The position numbers and the translations under genes are program-made. 64,000 bases of DNA from Hippasteria phrygiana. Lineage: Eukaryota; Echinodermata; Asteroidea; Valvatida; Goniasteridae. The stretch is from positions 1,488,001 to 1,552,000 of the forward strand of contig JAZGUH010000003.1 of NCBI GenBank assembly GCA_037893225.1. The letters run 5' to 3'. Positions 23,701 to 35,265 of the stretch are shown in pieces; position 1 is the first letter of the stretch; every line of letters begins with the position of its first letter. Below the pieces are notes generated by a model, which was not told the DNA's origin, made no database searches, and was given only the letters and a program-made list of their open reading frames with translations.

Positions 23701-26462
23701 CTGAAACCAATTTCCTAAAATTTCAGACCCAACCGATCAGTATTTTTAGAGTTCTGTGCATTTCTCGATTTCAGAATTTTTGACCGAGTCGCAGGTCCGC
23801 GGTCATTAGACATTTCAAAAAGTGGTTGAAAAATCAAAGTTGATTTTTGGGGCTAAACTTTTTTTCCTGAATGGGGGTAATGCCTGAAACCAATTTCCTA
23901 AAATGTCAGACCCAACTGATCAGTATTTTTGGAGTTCTGTGCATTTCTCGATTTTAGAATTCTTGACCGAGTCGCAGGTCCGCGGTCATCAGAAATTTCC
24001 AAAAGTGGTTGAAAAATCAAAGTTGATTTTTTGGGCTAAACCTTTTTTCCTGAATGAGACTAATGCCTGGAACCAATTTCCTTAAATTTCACACCCAACC
24101 GATCAGTATTTTTGGAGTTCTGTGCATTTCTCGATTTCAGAATTTTTGACCGAGTCGCAGGTCCGCGGTCATCAGAAATTTCCAAAAGTAGTTGAAAAAT
24201 CAGAGTTGATTTTTGGGGCTAAACTTTTTTTCCTGAATGGGACTAATGCCTGGAACCAATTTCCTAAAATGTCAGACCCAACCGATCAGTATTTTTAGAG
24301 TTCTGTGCATTTCTCGATTTTAGAATTCTTGACCGAGTCGCAGGTCCGCGGTCATCGGAAATTTCCAAAAGTAGTTGAAAAATCAAAGTTGATTTTTGGG
24401 GCTAAACTTTTTTCCTGAATGGGACTAATGCCTGAAACCAATTTCCTAAAATGTCAGACCCAACCGATCAGTATTTTTAGAGTTCTGTGCATTTCTCGAT
24501 TTTAGAATTCTTGACCGAGTCGCAGGTCCGCGGTCATCAGAAATTTCCAAAAGTAGTTGAAAAATCAAAGTTGATTTTTGGGGCTAAAACTTTTTTCCTG
24601 AATGGGACTAATGCCTGAAACCAATTTCCTTAAATTTCACACCCAACCGATCAGTATTTTTGGAGTTCTGTGCATTTCTCTATTTCAGAATTTTTGACCG
24701 AGTCGCAGGTCCGCGGTCATCAGAAATTTCCAAAAGTAGTTGAAAAATCAAAGTTGATTTTTTGGGCTAAACCTTTTTTCCTGAATGGGACTAATGCCTG
24801 GAACCAATTTCCTTAAATGTCAGACCCAACCGATCAGTATTTTTGGAGTTCTGTGCATTTCTCGATTTCAGAATTTTTGACCGAGTCGCAGGTCCGCGGT
24901 CATCAGAAATTTCCAAAAGTAGTTGAAAAATCAAAGTTGATTTTTGGGGCTAAACCTTTTTTCCTGAATGGGACTAATGCCTGAAACCAATTTCCTAAAA
25001 TTTCAGACCCAACCGATCAGTATTTTTGGAGTTCTGTGCATTTCTCGATTTCAGAATTTTTGACCGAGTCGCAGGTCCGCGGTCATCAGAAATTTCCAAA
25101 AGTAGTTGAAAAATCAAAGTTGATTTTTTGGGCTAAACCTTTTTTCCTGAATGGGACTAATGCCTGGAACCAATTTCCTTAAATGTCAGACCCAACCGAT
25201 CAGTATTTTTGGAGTTCTGTGCATTTCTCGATTTCAGAATTTTTGACCGAGTCGCAGGTCCGCGGTCATCAGAAATTTCCAAAAGTAGTTGAAAAATCAA
25301 AGTTGATTTTTGGGGCTAAACCTTTTTTCCTGAATGGGACTAATGCCTGAAACCAATTTCCTAAAATTTCAGACCCAACCGATCAGTATTTTTAGAGTTC
25401 TGTGCATTTCTCGATTTCAGAATTTTTGACCGAGTCGCAGGTCCGCGGTCATTAGACATTTCAAAAAGTGGTTGAAAAATCAAAGTTGATTTTTGGGGCT
25501 AAACCTTTTTTCCTGAATGGGGGTAATGCCTGAAACCAATTTCCTAAAATGTCAGACCCAACCGATCAGTATTTTTAGAGTTCTGTGCATTTCTCGATTT
25601 TAGAATTCTTGACCTAATCGCAGGTCCGCGGTCATCAGAAATTTCCAAAAGTAGTTGAAAAATCAAAGTTGATTTTTGGGGCTAAACCTTTTTTCCTGAA
25701 TGGGAGTAATGCCTAAAACCAATTTCCTAAAATTTCAGACCCAACCGATCAGTATTTTTGGAGTTCTGTGCATTTCTCGATTTCAGAATTTTTGACCGAG
25801 TCGCAGGTCCGCGGTCATCAGAAATTTCCAAAAGTGGTTGAAAAATCAAAGTTGATTTTTGGGGCTAAACCTTTTTTCCTGAATGGGGGTAATGCCTGAA
25901 ACCAATTTCCTAAAATGTCAGACCCAACTGATCAGTATTTTTGGAGTTCTGTGCATTTCTCGATTTCAGAATTTTTGACCGAGTCGCAGGTCCGCGGTCA
26001 TCAGAAATTTCCAAAAGTAGTTAAAAAATCAAAGTTGATTTTTTGGGCTAAACTTTTTTCCTGAATGAGACTAATGCCTGGAACCAATTTCCTAAAATGT
26101 CAGACCCAACTGATCAGTATTTTTGGAGTTCTGTGCATTTCTCGATTTCAGAATTTTTGACCGAGTCGCAGGTCCGCGGTCATCAGAAATTTCCAAAAGT
26201 TGTTGAAAAATCAAAGTTGATTTTTTGGGCTAAACCTTTTTTCCTGAATGGGACTAATGCCTGGAACCCATTTCCTTAAATGTCGGACCCAACCGATCAG
26301 TATTTTTGGAGTTCTGTGCATTTCTCGATTTCAGAATTTTTGACCGAGTCGCAGGTCCGCGGTCATCAGAAATTTCCAAAAGTAGTTGAAAAATCAAAGT
26401 TGATTTTTGGGGCTTAATCTTTTTTCCTGAATGGGACTAATGCCTGAAACCAATTTCCTAAA

Positions 26463-26618
26463 ATTTCAGACCCAACCGATCAGTATTTTTAGAGTTCTGT
26501 GCATTTCTCGATTTCTAAATTTTTGACTGAGTTGCAGGTCCGCGGTCATCAGAAAGTAGATTTTTGGGGCTAAACCTTTTTCCTGAATGGGACTAATGCC
26601 TGAAACAAATTTCCTAAA
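26463..26618. repeat. 156-bp deletion monomer, copy 2
   Basis: Same junction as at 15336-15491 (CATCAGAAAGTAG running into ATTTTTGGGG) with the same linked variants GACTGAGTTGCAGG and GAAACAAATTT. It lies exactly 11127 bp downstream, so it descends by block duplication and not by a second deletion. Confidence 0.9.
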
Positions 26619-27968
26619 ATTTCAGACCCAACCGATCAGTATTTTTAGAGTTCTGTGCATTTCTCGATTTCTAAATTTTTGACTGAGTCGCAGGTCCGCG
26701 GTCATCAGAAATTTCCAAAAGTAGTTGAAAAATCAAAGTTGATTTTTTGGGCTAAACCTTTTTTCCTGAATGGGACTAATGCCTGGAACCAATTTCCTTA
26801 AATGTCAGACCCAACCGATCAGTATTTTTGGAGTTCTGTGCATTTCTCGATTTCAGAATTTTTGACTGAGTGGCAGGTCCGCGGTCATCAGAAATTTCCA
26901 AAAGTGGTTGAAAAATCAAAGTTGATTTTTGGGGCTAAACCTTTTTTCCTGAATGGGGGTAATGCCTGAAACCAATTTCCTAAAATGTCAGACCCAACCG
27001 ATCAGTATTTTTAGAGTTCTGTGCATTTCTCGATTTTATAATTCTTGACCGAGTCGCAGGTCCGCGGTCATCAGAAATTTCCAAAAGTGGTTGAAAAATC
27101 AAAGTTGATTTTTGGGGCTAAAACTTTTTTCCTTAATGGGACTAATGCCTGGAACCAATTTCCTAAAATTTCAGACCCAACCGATCAGTATTTTTAGAGT
27201 TCTGTGCATTTCTCGATTTTAGAATTTTTGACCGAGTCGCAGGTCCGCGGTCATCAGAAATTTCCAAAAGTAGTTGAAAAATCAAAGTTGATTTTTGGGG
27301 CTAAACCTTTTTTCCTGAATGGGACTAATGCCTGAAACCAATTTCCTTAAATTTCACACCCAACCGATCAGTATTTTTGGAGTTCTGTGCATTTCTCTAT
27401 TTCAGAATTTTTGACCGAGTCGCAGGTCCGCGGTCATCAGAAATTTCCAAAAGTAGTTGAAAAATCAAAGTTGATTTTTTGGGCTAAACCTTTTTTCCTG
27501 AATGGGACTAATGCCTGGAACCAATTTCCTTAAATGTCAGACCCAACCGATCAGTATTTTTGGAGTTCTGTGCATTTCTCGATTTCAGAATTTTTGACCG
27601 AGTCGCAGGTCCGCGGTCATCAGAAATTTCCAAAAGTAGTTGAAAAATCAAAGTTGATTTTTTGGGCTAAACCTTTTTTCCTGAATGGGACTAATGCCTG
27701 GAACCAATTTCCTTAAATGTCAGACCCAACCGATCAGTATTTTTGGAGTTCTGTGCATTTCTCGATTTCAGAATTTTTGACCGAGTCGCAGGTCCGCGGT
27801 CATCAGAAATTTCCAAAAGTAGTTGAAAAATCAAAGTTGATTTTTGGGGCTAAACCTTTTTTCCTGAATGAGACTAATGCCTGAAACCAATTTCCTAAAA
27901 TTTCAGACCCAACCGATCAGTATTTTTAGAGTTCTGTGCATTTCTCGATTTCAGAATTTTTGACCGAG

Positions 27969-30900
27969 TCGCAGGTCCGCTGTCATCAGAAATTTCCCAA
28001 AGTGGTTGAAAAATCAAAGTTGATTTTTGGGGCTAAACTTTTTTTCCTGAATGGGGGTAATGCCTGAAACCAATTTCCTAAAATGTCAGACCCAACTGAT
28101 CAGTATTTTTGGAGTTCTGTGCATTTCTCGATTTTAGAATTCTTGACCGAGTCGCAGGTCCGCGGTCATCAGAAATTTCCAAAAGTGGTTGAAAAATCAA
28201 AGTTGATTTTTTGGGCTAAACCTTTTTTCCTGAATGGGACTAATGCCTGGAACCAATTTCCTTAAATTTCACACCCAACCGATCAGTATTTTTGGAGTTC
28301 TGTGCATTTCTCGATTTCAGAATTTTTGACCGAGTCGCAGGTCCGCGGTCATCAGAAATTTCCAAAAGTAGTTGAAAAATCAAAGTTGATTTTTGGGGCT
28401 AAACCTTTTTTCCTGAATGGGACTAATGCCTGAAACCAATTTCCTTAAATTTCACACCCAACCGATCAGTATTTTTGGAGTTCTGTGCATTTCTCTATTT
28501 CAGAATTTTTGACCGAGTCGCAGGTCCGCGGTCATCAGAAATTTCCAAAAGTAGTTGAAAAATCAAAGTTGATTTTTTGGGCTAAACCTTTTTTCCTGAA
28601 TGGGACTAATGCCTGGAACCAATTTCCTTAAATGTCAGACCCAACCGATCAGTATTTTTGGAGTTCTGTGCATTTCTCGATTTCAGAATTTTTGACCGAG
28701 TCGCAGGTCCGCGGTCATCAGAAATTTCCAAAAGTAGTTGAAAAATCAAAGTTGATTTTTGGGGCTAAACCTTTTTTCCTGAATGGGACTAATGCCTGAA
28801 ACCAATTTCCTAAAATTTCAGACCCAACCGATCAGTATTTTTAGAGTTCTGTGCATTTCTCGATTTCAGAATTTTTGACCGAGTCGCAGGTCCGCGGTCA
28901 TTAGACATTTCAAAAAGTGGTTGAAAAATCAAAGTTGATTTTTGGGGCTAAACTTTTTTTCCTGAATGGGGGTAATGCCTGAAACCAATTTCCTAAAATG
29001 TCAGACCCAACTGATCAGTATTTTTGGAGTTCTGTGCATTTCTCGATTTTAGAATTCTTGACCGAGTCGCAGGTCCGCGGTCATCAGAAATTTCCAAAAG
29101 TGGTTGAAAAATCAAAGTTGATTTTTTGGGCTAAACCTTTTTTCCTGAATGAGACTAATGCCTGGAACCAATTTCCTTAAATTTCACACCCAACCGATCA
29201 GTATTTTTGGAGTTCTGTGCATTTCTCGATTTCAGAATTTTTGACCGAGTCGCAGGTCCGCGGTCATCAGAAATTTCCAAAAGTAGTTGAAAAATCAGAG
29301 TTGATTTTTGGGGCTAAACTTTTTTTCCTGAATGGGACTAATGCCTGGAACCAATTTCCTAAAATGTCAGACCCAACCGATCAGTATTTTTAGAGTTCTG
29401 TGCATTTCTCGATTTTAGAATTCTTGACCGAGTCGCAGGTCCGCGGTCATCGGAAATTTCCAAAAGTAGTTGAAAAATCAAAGTTGATTTTTGGGGCTAA
29501 ACTTTTTTCCTGAATGGGACTAATGCCTGAAACCAATTTCCTAAAATGTCAGACCCAACCGATCAGTATTTTTAGAGTTCTGTGCATTTCTCGATTTTAG
29601 AATTCTTGACCGAGTCGCAGGTCCGCGGTCATCAGAAATTTCCAAAAGTAGTTGAAAAATCAAAGTTGATTTTTGGGGCTAAAACTTTTTTCCTGAATGG
29701 GACTAATGCCTGAAACCAATTTCCTTAAATTTCACACCCAACCGATCAGTATTTTTGGAGTTCTGTGCATTTCTCTATTTCAGAATTTTTGACCGAGTCG
29801 CAGGTCCGCGGTCATCAGAAATTTCCAAAAGTAGTTGAAAAATCAAAGTTGATTTTTTGGGCTAAACCTTTTTTCCTGAATGGGACTAATGCCTGGAACC
29901 AATTTCCTTAAATGTCAGACCCAACCGATCAGTATTTTTGGAGTTCTGTGCATTTCTCGATTTCAGAATTTTTGACCGAGTCGCAGGTCCGCGGTCATCA
30001 GAAATTTCCAAAAGTAGTTGAAAAATCAAAGTTGATTTTTTGGGCTAAACCTTTTTTCCTGAATGGGACTAATGGCTGGAACCAATTTCCTTAAATGTCA
30101 GACCCAACCGATCAGTATTTTTGGAGTTCTGTGCATTTCTCGATTTCAGAATTTTTGACCGAGTCGCAGGTCCGCGGTCATTAGACATTTCAAAAAGTGG
30201 TTGAAAAATCAAAGTTGATTTTTGGGGCTAAACCTTTTTTCCTGAATGGGGGTAATGCCTGAAACCAATTTCCTAAAATGTCAGACCCAACCGATCAGTA
30301 TTTTTAGAGTTCTGTGCATTTCTCGATTTTAGAATTCTTGACCTAATCGCAGGTCCGCGGTCATCAGAAATTTCCAAAAGTAGTTGAAAAATCAAAGTTG
30401 ATTTTTGGGGCTAAACCTTTTTTCCTGAATGGGAGTAATGCCTAAAACCAATTTCCTAAAATTTCAGACCCAACCGATCAGTATTTTTGGAGTTCTGTGC
30501 ATTTCTCGATTTCAGAATTTTTGACCGAGTCGCAGGTCCGCGGTCATCAGAAATTTCCAAAAGTGGTTGAAAAATCAAAGTTGATTTTTGGGGCTAAACC
30601 TTTTTTCCTGAATGGGGGTAATGCCTGAAACCAATTTCCTAAAATGTCAGACCCAACTGATCAGTATTTTTGGAGTTCTGTGCATTTCTCGATTTCAGAA
30701 TTTTTGACCGAGTCGCAGGTCCGCGGTCATCAGAAATTTCCAAAAGTAGTTAAAAAATCAAAGTTGATTTTTTGGGCTAAACTTTTTTCCTGAATGAGAC
30801 TAATGCCTGGAACCAATTTCCTAAAATGTCAGACCCAACTGATCAGTATTTTTGGAGTTCTGTGCATTTCTCGATTTCAGAATTTTTGACCGAGTCGCAG

Positions 30901-32155
30901 GTCCGCGGTCATCAGAAATTTCCAAAAGTAGTTGAAAAATCAAAGTTGATTTTTTGGGCTAAACCTTTTTTCCTGAATGGGACTAATGCCTGGAACCAAT
31001 TTCCTTAAATGTCAGACCCAACCGATCAGTATTTTTGGAGTTCTGTGCATTTCTCGATTTCAGAATTTTTGACTGAGTGGCAGGTCCGCGGTCATCAGAA
31101 ATTTCCAAAAGTGGTTGAAAAATCAAAGTTGATTTTTGGGGCTAAACCTTTTTTCCTGAATGGGGGTAATGCCTGAAACCAATTTCCTAAAATGTCAGAC
31201 CCAACCGATCAGTATTTTTAGAGTTCTGTGCATTTCTCGATTTTAGAATTCTTGACCGAGTCGCAGGTCCGCGGTCATCAGAAATTTCCAAAAGTGGTTG
31301 AAAAATCAAAGTTGATTTTTGGGGCTAAAACTTTTTTCCTGAATGGGACTAATGCCTGAAACCAATTTCCTAAAATGTCAGACCCAACTGATCAGTATTT
31401 TTGGAGTTCTGTGCATTTCTCGATTTTCGAATTTTTGACCGAGTCGCAGGTCCGCGGTCATCAGAAATTTCCAAAAGTAGTTGAAAAATCAAAGTTGATT
31501 TTTGGGGCTAAACTTTTTTCCTGAATGGGACTAATGCCTGGAACCAATTTCCTTAAATGTCAGACCCAACCGATCAGTATTTTTGGAGTTCTGTGCATTT
31601 CTCGATTTCAGAATTTTTGACCGAGTCGCAGGTCCGCGGTCATCAGAAATTTCCAAAAGTAGTTGAAAAATCAAAGTTGATTTTTGGGGCTAAACCTTTT
31701 TTCCTTAATGGGACTAATGCCTGGAACCAATTTCCTAAAATTTCAGACCCAACCGATCAGTATTTTTAGAGTTCTGTGCATTTCTCGATTTTAGAATTTT
31801 TGACCGAGTTGCAGGTCCGCGGTCATGAGAAATTTCCAAAAGTAGTTGAAAAATCAAAGTTGATTTTTGGGGCTAAACCTTTTTTCCTGAATGGGACTAA
31901 TGCCTGAAACCAATTTCCTTAAATTTCACACCCAACCGATCAGTATTTTTGGAGTTCTGTGCATTTCTCTATTTCAGAATTTTTGACCGAGTCGCAGGTC
32001 CGCGGTCATCAGAAATTTCCAAAAGTAGTTGAAAAATCAAAGTTGATTTTTGGGGCTAAACCTTTTTTCCTGAATGGGAGTAATGCCTAAAACCAATTTC
32101 CTAAAATTTCAGACCCAACCGATCAGTATTTTTGGAGTTCTGTGCATTTCTCGAT
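27969..32155. repeat. Segmental repeat, copy 2 of the 10214-bp-offset pair
   Basis: Partner of 17755-21941. Its left edge is a visible hybrid: the unit at about 27900-27980 has TTTCAGAATTTTTG followed by CCGCTGTCATCAG with TTTCCCAAAG, whereas the partner has TTTTAGAATTCTTG before the same CCGCTG stretch. The recombination joint therefore lies between about 27950 and 27979. Confidence 0.85.
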
Positions 32156-32157
32156 TT
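29049..32157. repeat. 3108-bp (17-monomer) tandem duplication, left copy
   Basis: The left copy is followed directly by a right copy at 32157-35265. The unit at about 32100-32160 begins as in the CTAAAACC/ATTTCAG context and then switches to TTTTAGAATTCTTG, the variant found at 29049. The joint lies inside the identical stretch of about 40 bases before 32157. The same interval exists only once in the earlier block (about 18835-21943), so this is a later, separate event. Confidence 0.85.
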
Positions 32158-35100
32158 TAGAATTCTTGACCGAGTCGCAGGTCCGCGGTCATCAGAAATT
32201 TCCAAAAGTGGTTGAAAAATCAAAGTTGATTTTTTGGGCTAAACCTTTTTTCCTGAATGAGACTAATGCCTGGAACCAATTTCCTTAAATTTCACACCCA
32301 ACCGATCAGTATTTTTGGAGTTCTGTGCATTTCTCGATTTCAGAATTTTTGACCGAGTCGCAGGTCCGCGGTCATCAGAAATTTCCAAAAGTAGTTGAAA
32401 AATCAGAGTTGATTTTTGGGGCTAAACTTTTTTTCCTGAATGGGACTAATGCCTGGAACCAATTTCCTAAAATGTCAGACCCAACCGATCAGTATTTTTA
32501 GAGTTCTGTGCATTTCTCGATTTTAGAATTCTTGACCGAGTCGCAGGTCCGCGGTCATCGGAAATTTCCAAAAGTAGTTGAAAAATCAAAGTTGATTTTT
32601 GGGGCTAAACTTTTTTCCTGAATGGGACTAATGCCTGAAACCAATTTCCTAAAATGTCAGACCCAACCGATCAGTATTTTTAGAGTTCTGTGCATTTCTC
32701 GATTTTAGAATTCTTGACCGAGTCGCAGGTCCGCGGTCATCAGAAATTTCCAAAAGTAGTTGAAAAATCAAAGTTGATTTTTGGGGCTAAAACTTTTTTC
32801 CTGAATGGGACTAATGCCTGAAACCAATTTCCTTAAATTTCACACCCAACCGATCAGTATTTTTGGAGTTCTGTGCATTTCTCTATTTCAGAATTTTTGA
32901 CCGAGTCGCAGGTCCGCGGTCATCAGAAATTTCCAAAAGTAGTTGAAAAATCAAAGTTGATTTTTTGGGCTAAACCTTTTTTCCTGAATGGGACTAATGC
33001 CTGGAACCAATTTCCTTAAATGTCAGACCCAACCGATCAGTATTTTTGGAGTTCTGTGCATTTCTCGATTTCAGAATTTTTGACCGAGTCGCAGGTCCGC
33101 GGTCATCAGAAATTTCCAAAAGTAGTTGAAAAATCAAAGTTGATTTTTTGGGCTAAACCTTTTTTCCTGAATGGGACTAATGGCTGGAACCAATTTCCTT
33201 AAATGTCAGACCCAACCGATCAGTATTTTTGGAGTTCTGTGCATTTCTCGATTTCAGAATTTTTGACCGAGTCGCAGGTCCGCGGTCATTAGACATTTCA
33301 AAAAGTGGTTGAAAAATCAAAGTTGATTTTTGGGGCTAAACCTTTTTTCCTGAATGGGGGTAATGCCTGAAACCAATTTCCTAAAATGTCAGACCCAACC
33401 GATCAGTATTTTTAGAGTTCTGTGCATTTCTCGATTTTAGAATTCTTGACCTAATCGCAGGTCCGCGGTCATCAGAAATTTCCAAAAGTAGTTGAAAAAT
33501 CAAAGTTGATTTTTGGGGCTAAACCTTTTTTCCTGAATGGGAGTAATGCCTAAAACCAATTTCCTAAAATTTCAGACCCAACCGATCAGTATTTTTGGAG
33601 TTCTGTGCATTTCTCGATTTCAGAATTTTTGACCGAGTCGCAGGTCCGCGGTCATCAGAAATTTCCAAAAGTGGTTGAAAAATCAAAGTTGATTTTTGGG
33701 GCTAAACCTTTTTTCCTGAATGGGGGTAATGCCTGAAACCAATTTCCTAAAATGTCAGACCCAACTGATCAGTATTTTTGGAGTTCTGTGCATTTCTCGA
33801 TTTCAGAATTTTTGACCGAGTCGCAGGTCCGCGGTCATCAGAAATTTCCAAAAGTAGTTAAAAAATCAAAGTTGATTTTTTGGGCTAAACTTTTTTCCTG
33901 AATGAGACTAATGCCTGGAACCAATTTCCTAAAATGTCAGACCCAACTGATCAGTATTTTTGGAGTTCTGTGCATTTCTCGATTTCAGAATTTTTGACCG
34001 AGTCGCAGGTCCGCGGTCATCAGAAATTTCCAAAAGTAGTTGAAAAATCAAAGTTGATTTTTTGGGCTAAACCTTTTTTCCTGAATGGGACTAATGCCTG
34101 GAACCAATTTCCTTAAATGTCAGACCCAACCGATCAGTATTTTTGGAGTTCTGTGCATTTCTCGATTTCAGAATTTTTGACTGAGTGGCAGGTCCGCGGT
34201 CATCAGAAATTTCCAAAAGTGGTTGAAAAATCAAAGTTGATTTTTGGGGCTAAACCTTTTTTCCTGAATGGGGGTAATGCCTGAAACCAATTTCCTAAAA
34301 TGTCAGACCCAACCGATCAGTATTTTTAGAGTTCTGTGCATTTCTCGATTTTAGAATTCTTGACCGAGTCGCAGGTCCGCGGTCATCAGAAATTTCCAAA
34401 AGTGGTTGAAAAATCAAAGTTGATTTTTGGGGCTAAAACTTTTTTCCTGAATGGGACTAATGCCTGAAACCAATTTCCTAAAATGTCAGACCCAACTGAT
34501 CAGTATTTTTGGAGTTCTGTGCATTTCTCGATTTTCGAATTTTTGACCGAGTCGCAGGTCCGCGGTCATCAGAAATTTCCAAAAGTAGTTGAAAAATCAA
34601 AGTTGATTTTTGGGGCTAAACTTTTTTCCTGAATGGGACTAATGCCTGGAACCAATTTCCTTAAATGTCAGACCCAACCGATCAGTATTTTTGGAGTTCT
34701 GTGCATTTCTCGATTTCAGAATTTTTGACCGAGTCGCAGGTCCGCGGTCATCAGAAATTTCCAAAAGTAGTTGAAAAATCAAAGTTGATTTTTGGGGCTA
34801 AACCTTTTTTCCTTAATGGGACTAATGCCTGGAACCAATTTCCTAAAATTTCAGACCCAACCGATCAGTATTTTTAGAGTTCTGTGCATTTCTCGATTTT
34901 AGAATTTTTGACCGAGTTGCAGGTCCGCGGTCATGAGAAATTTCCAAAAGTAGTTGAAAAATCAAAGTTGATTTTTGGGGCTAAACCTTTTTTCCTGAAT
35001 GGGACTAATGCCTGAAACCAATTTCCTTAAATTTCACACCCAACCGATCAGTATTTTTGGAGTTCTGTGCATTTCTCTATTTCAGAATTTTTGACCGAGT

Positions 35101-35265
35101 CGCAGGTCCGCGGTCATCAGAAATTTCCAAAAGTAGTTGAAAAATCAAAGTTGATTTTTGGGGCTAAACCTTTTTTCCTGAATGGGAGTAATGCCTAAAA
35201 CCAATTTCCTAAAATTTCAGACCCAACCGATCAGTATTTTTGGAGTTCTGTGCATTTCTCGATTT
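32157..35265. repeat. 3108-bp (17-monomer) tandem duplication, right copy
   Basis: Offset of exactly 3108 from the left copy. Matching markers are TCAGAGTTG (about 29297 and 32405), CATCGGAAA (about 29450 and 32558), CTAATGGCTGG (30071 and 33179), GACCTAATCGC (30340 and 33448) and TTTTCGAATTTTTG (about 31424 and 34532). Sampled lines are identical. Confidence 0.85.

Larger units (their letters stand above)
18825..27980. repeat. Largest segmental repeat, ~9.2 kb (matches 32147-41302, offset 13322)
   Basis: All landmarks sampled agree at a constant offset of 13322 bp, including CTAATGGCTGG (19857 and 33179), GACCTAATCGC (20126/33448 and 25611/38933), AAGTTGTTG (26197 and 39519), CTTAATC (26413 and 39735), the 156-bp monomer (26463 and 39785) and TTTTATAATTCTTG (about 27032 and 40354). 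I saw no difference in the lines compared. The match breaks at 27980, where CCGCTGTCATCAG meets CCGCGGTCATTAGAC, then resumes at about 28021-28397. About 50 monomers are involved. Confidence 0.85.
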
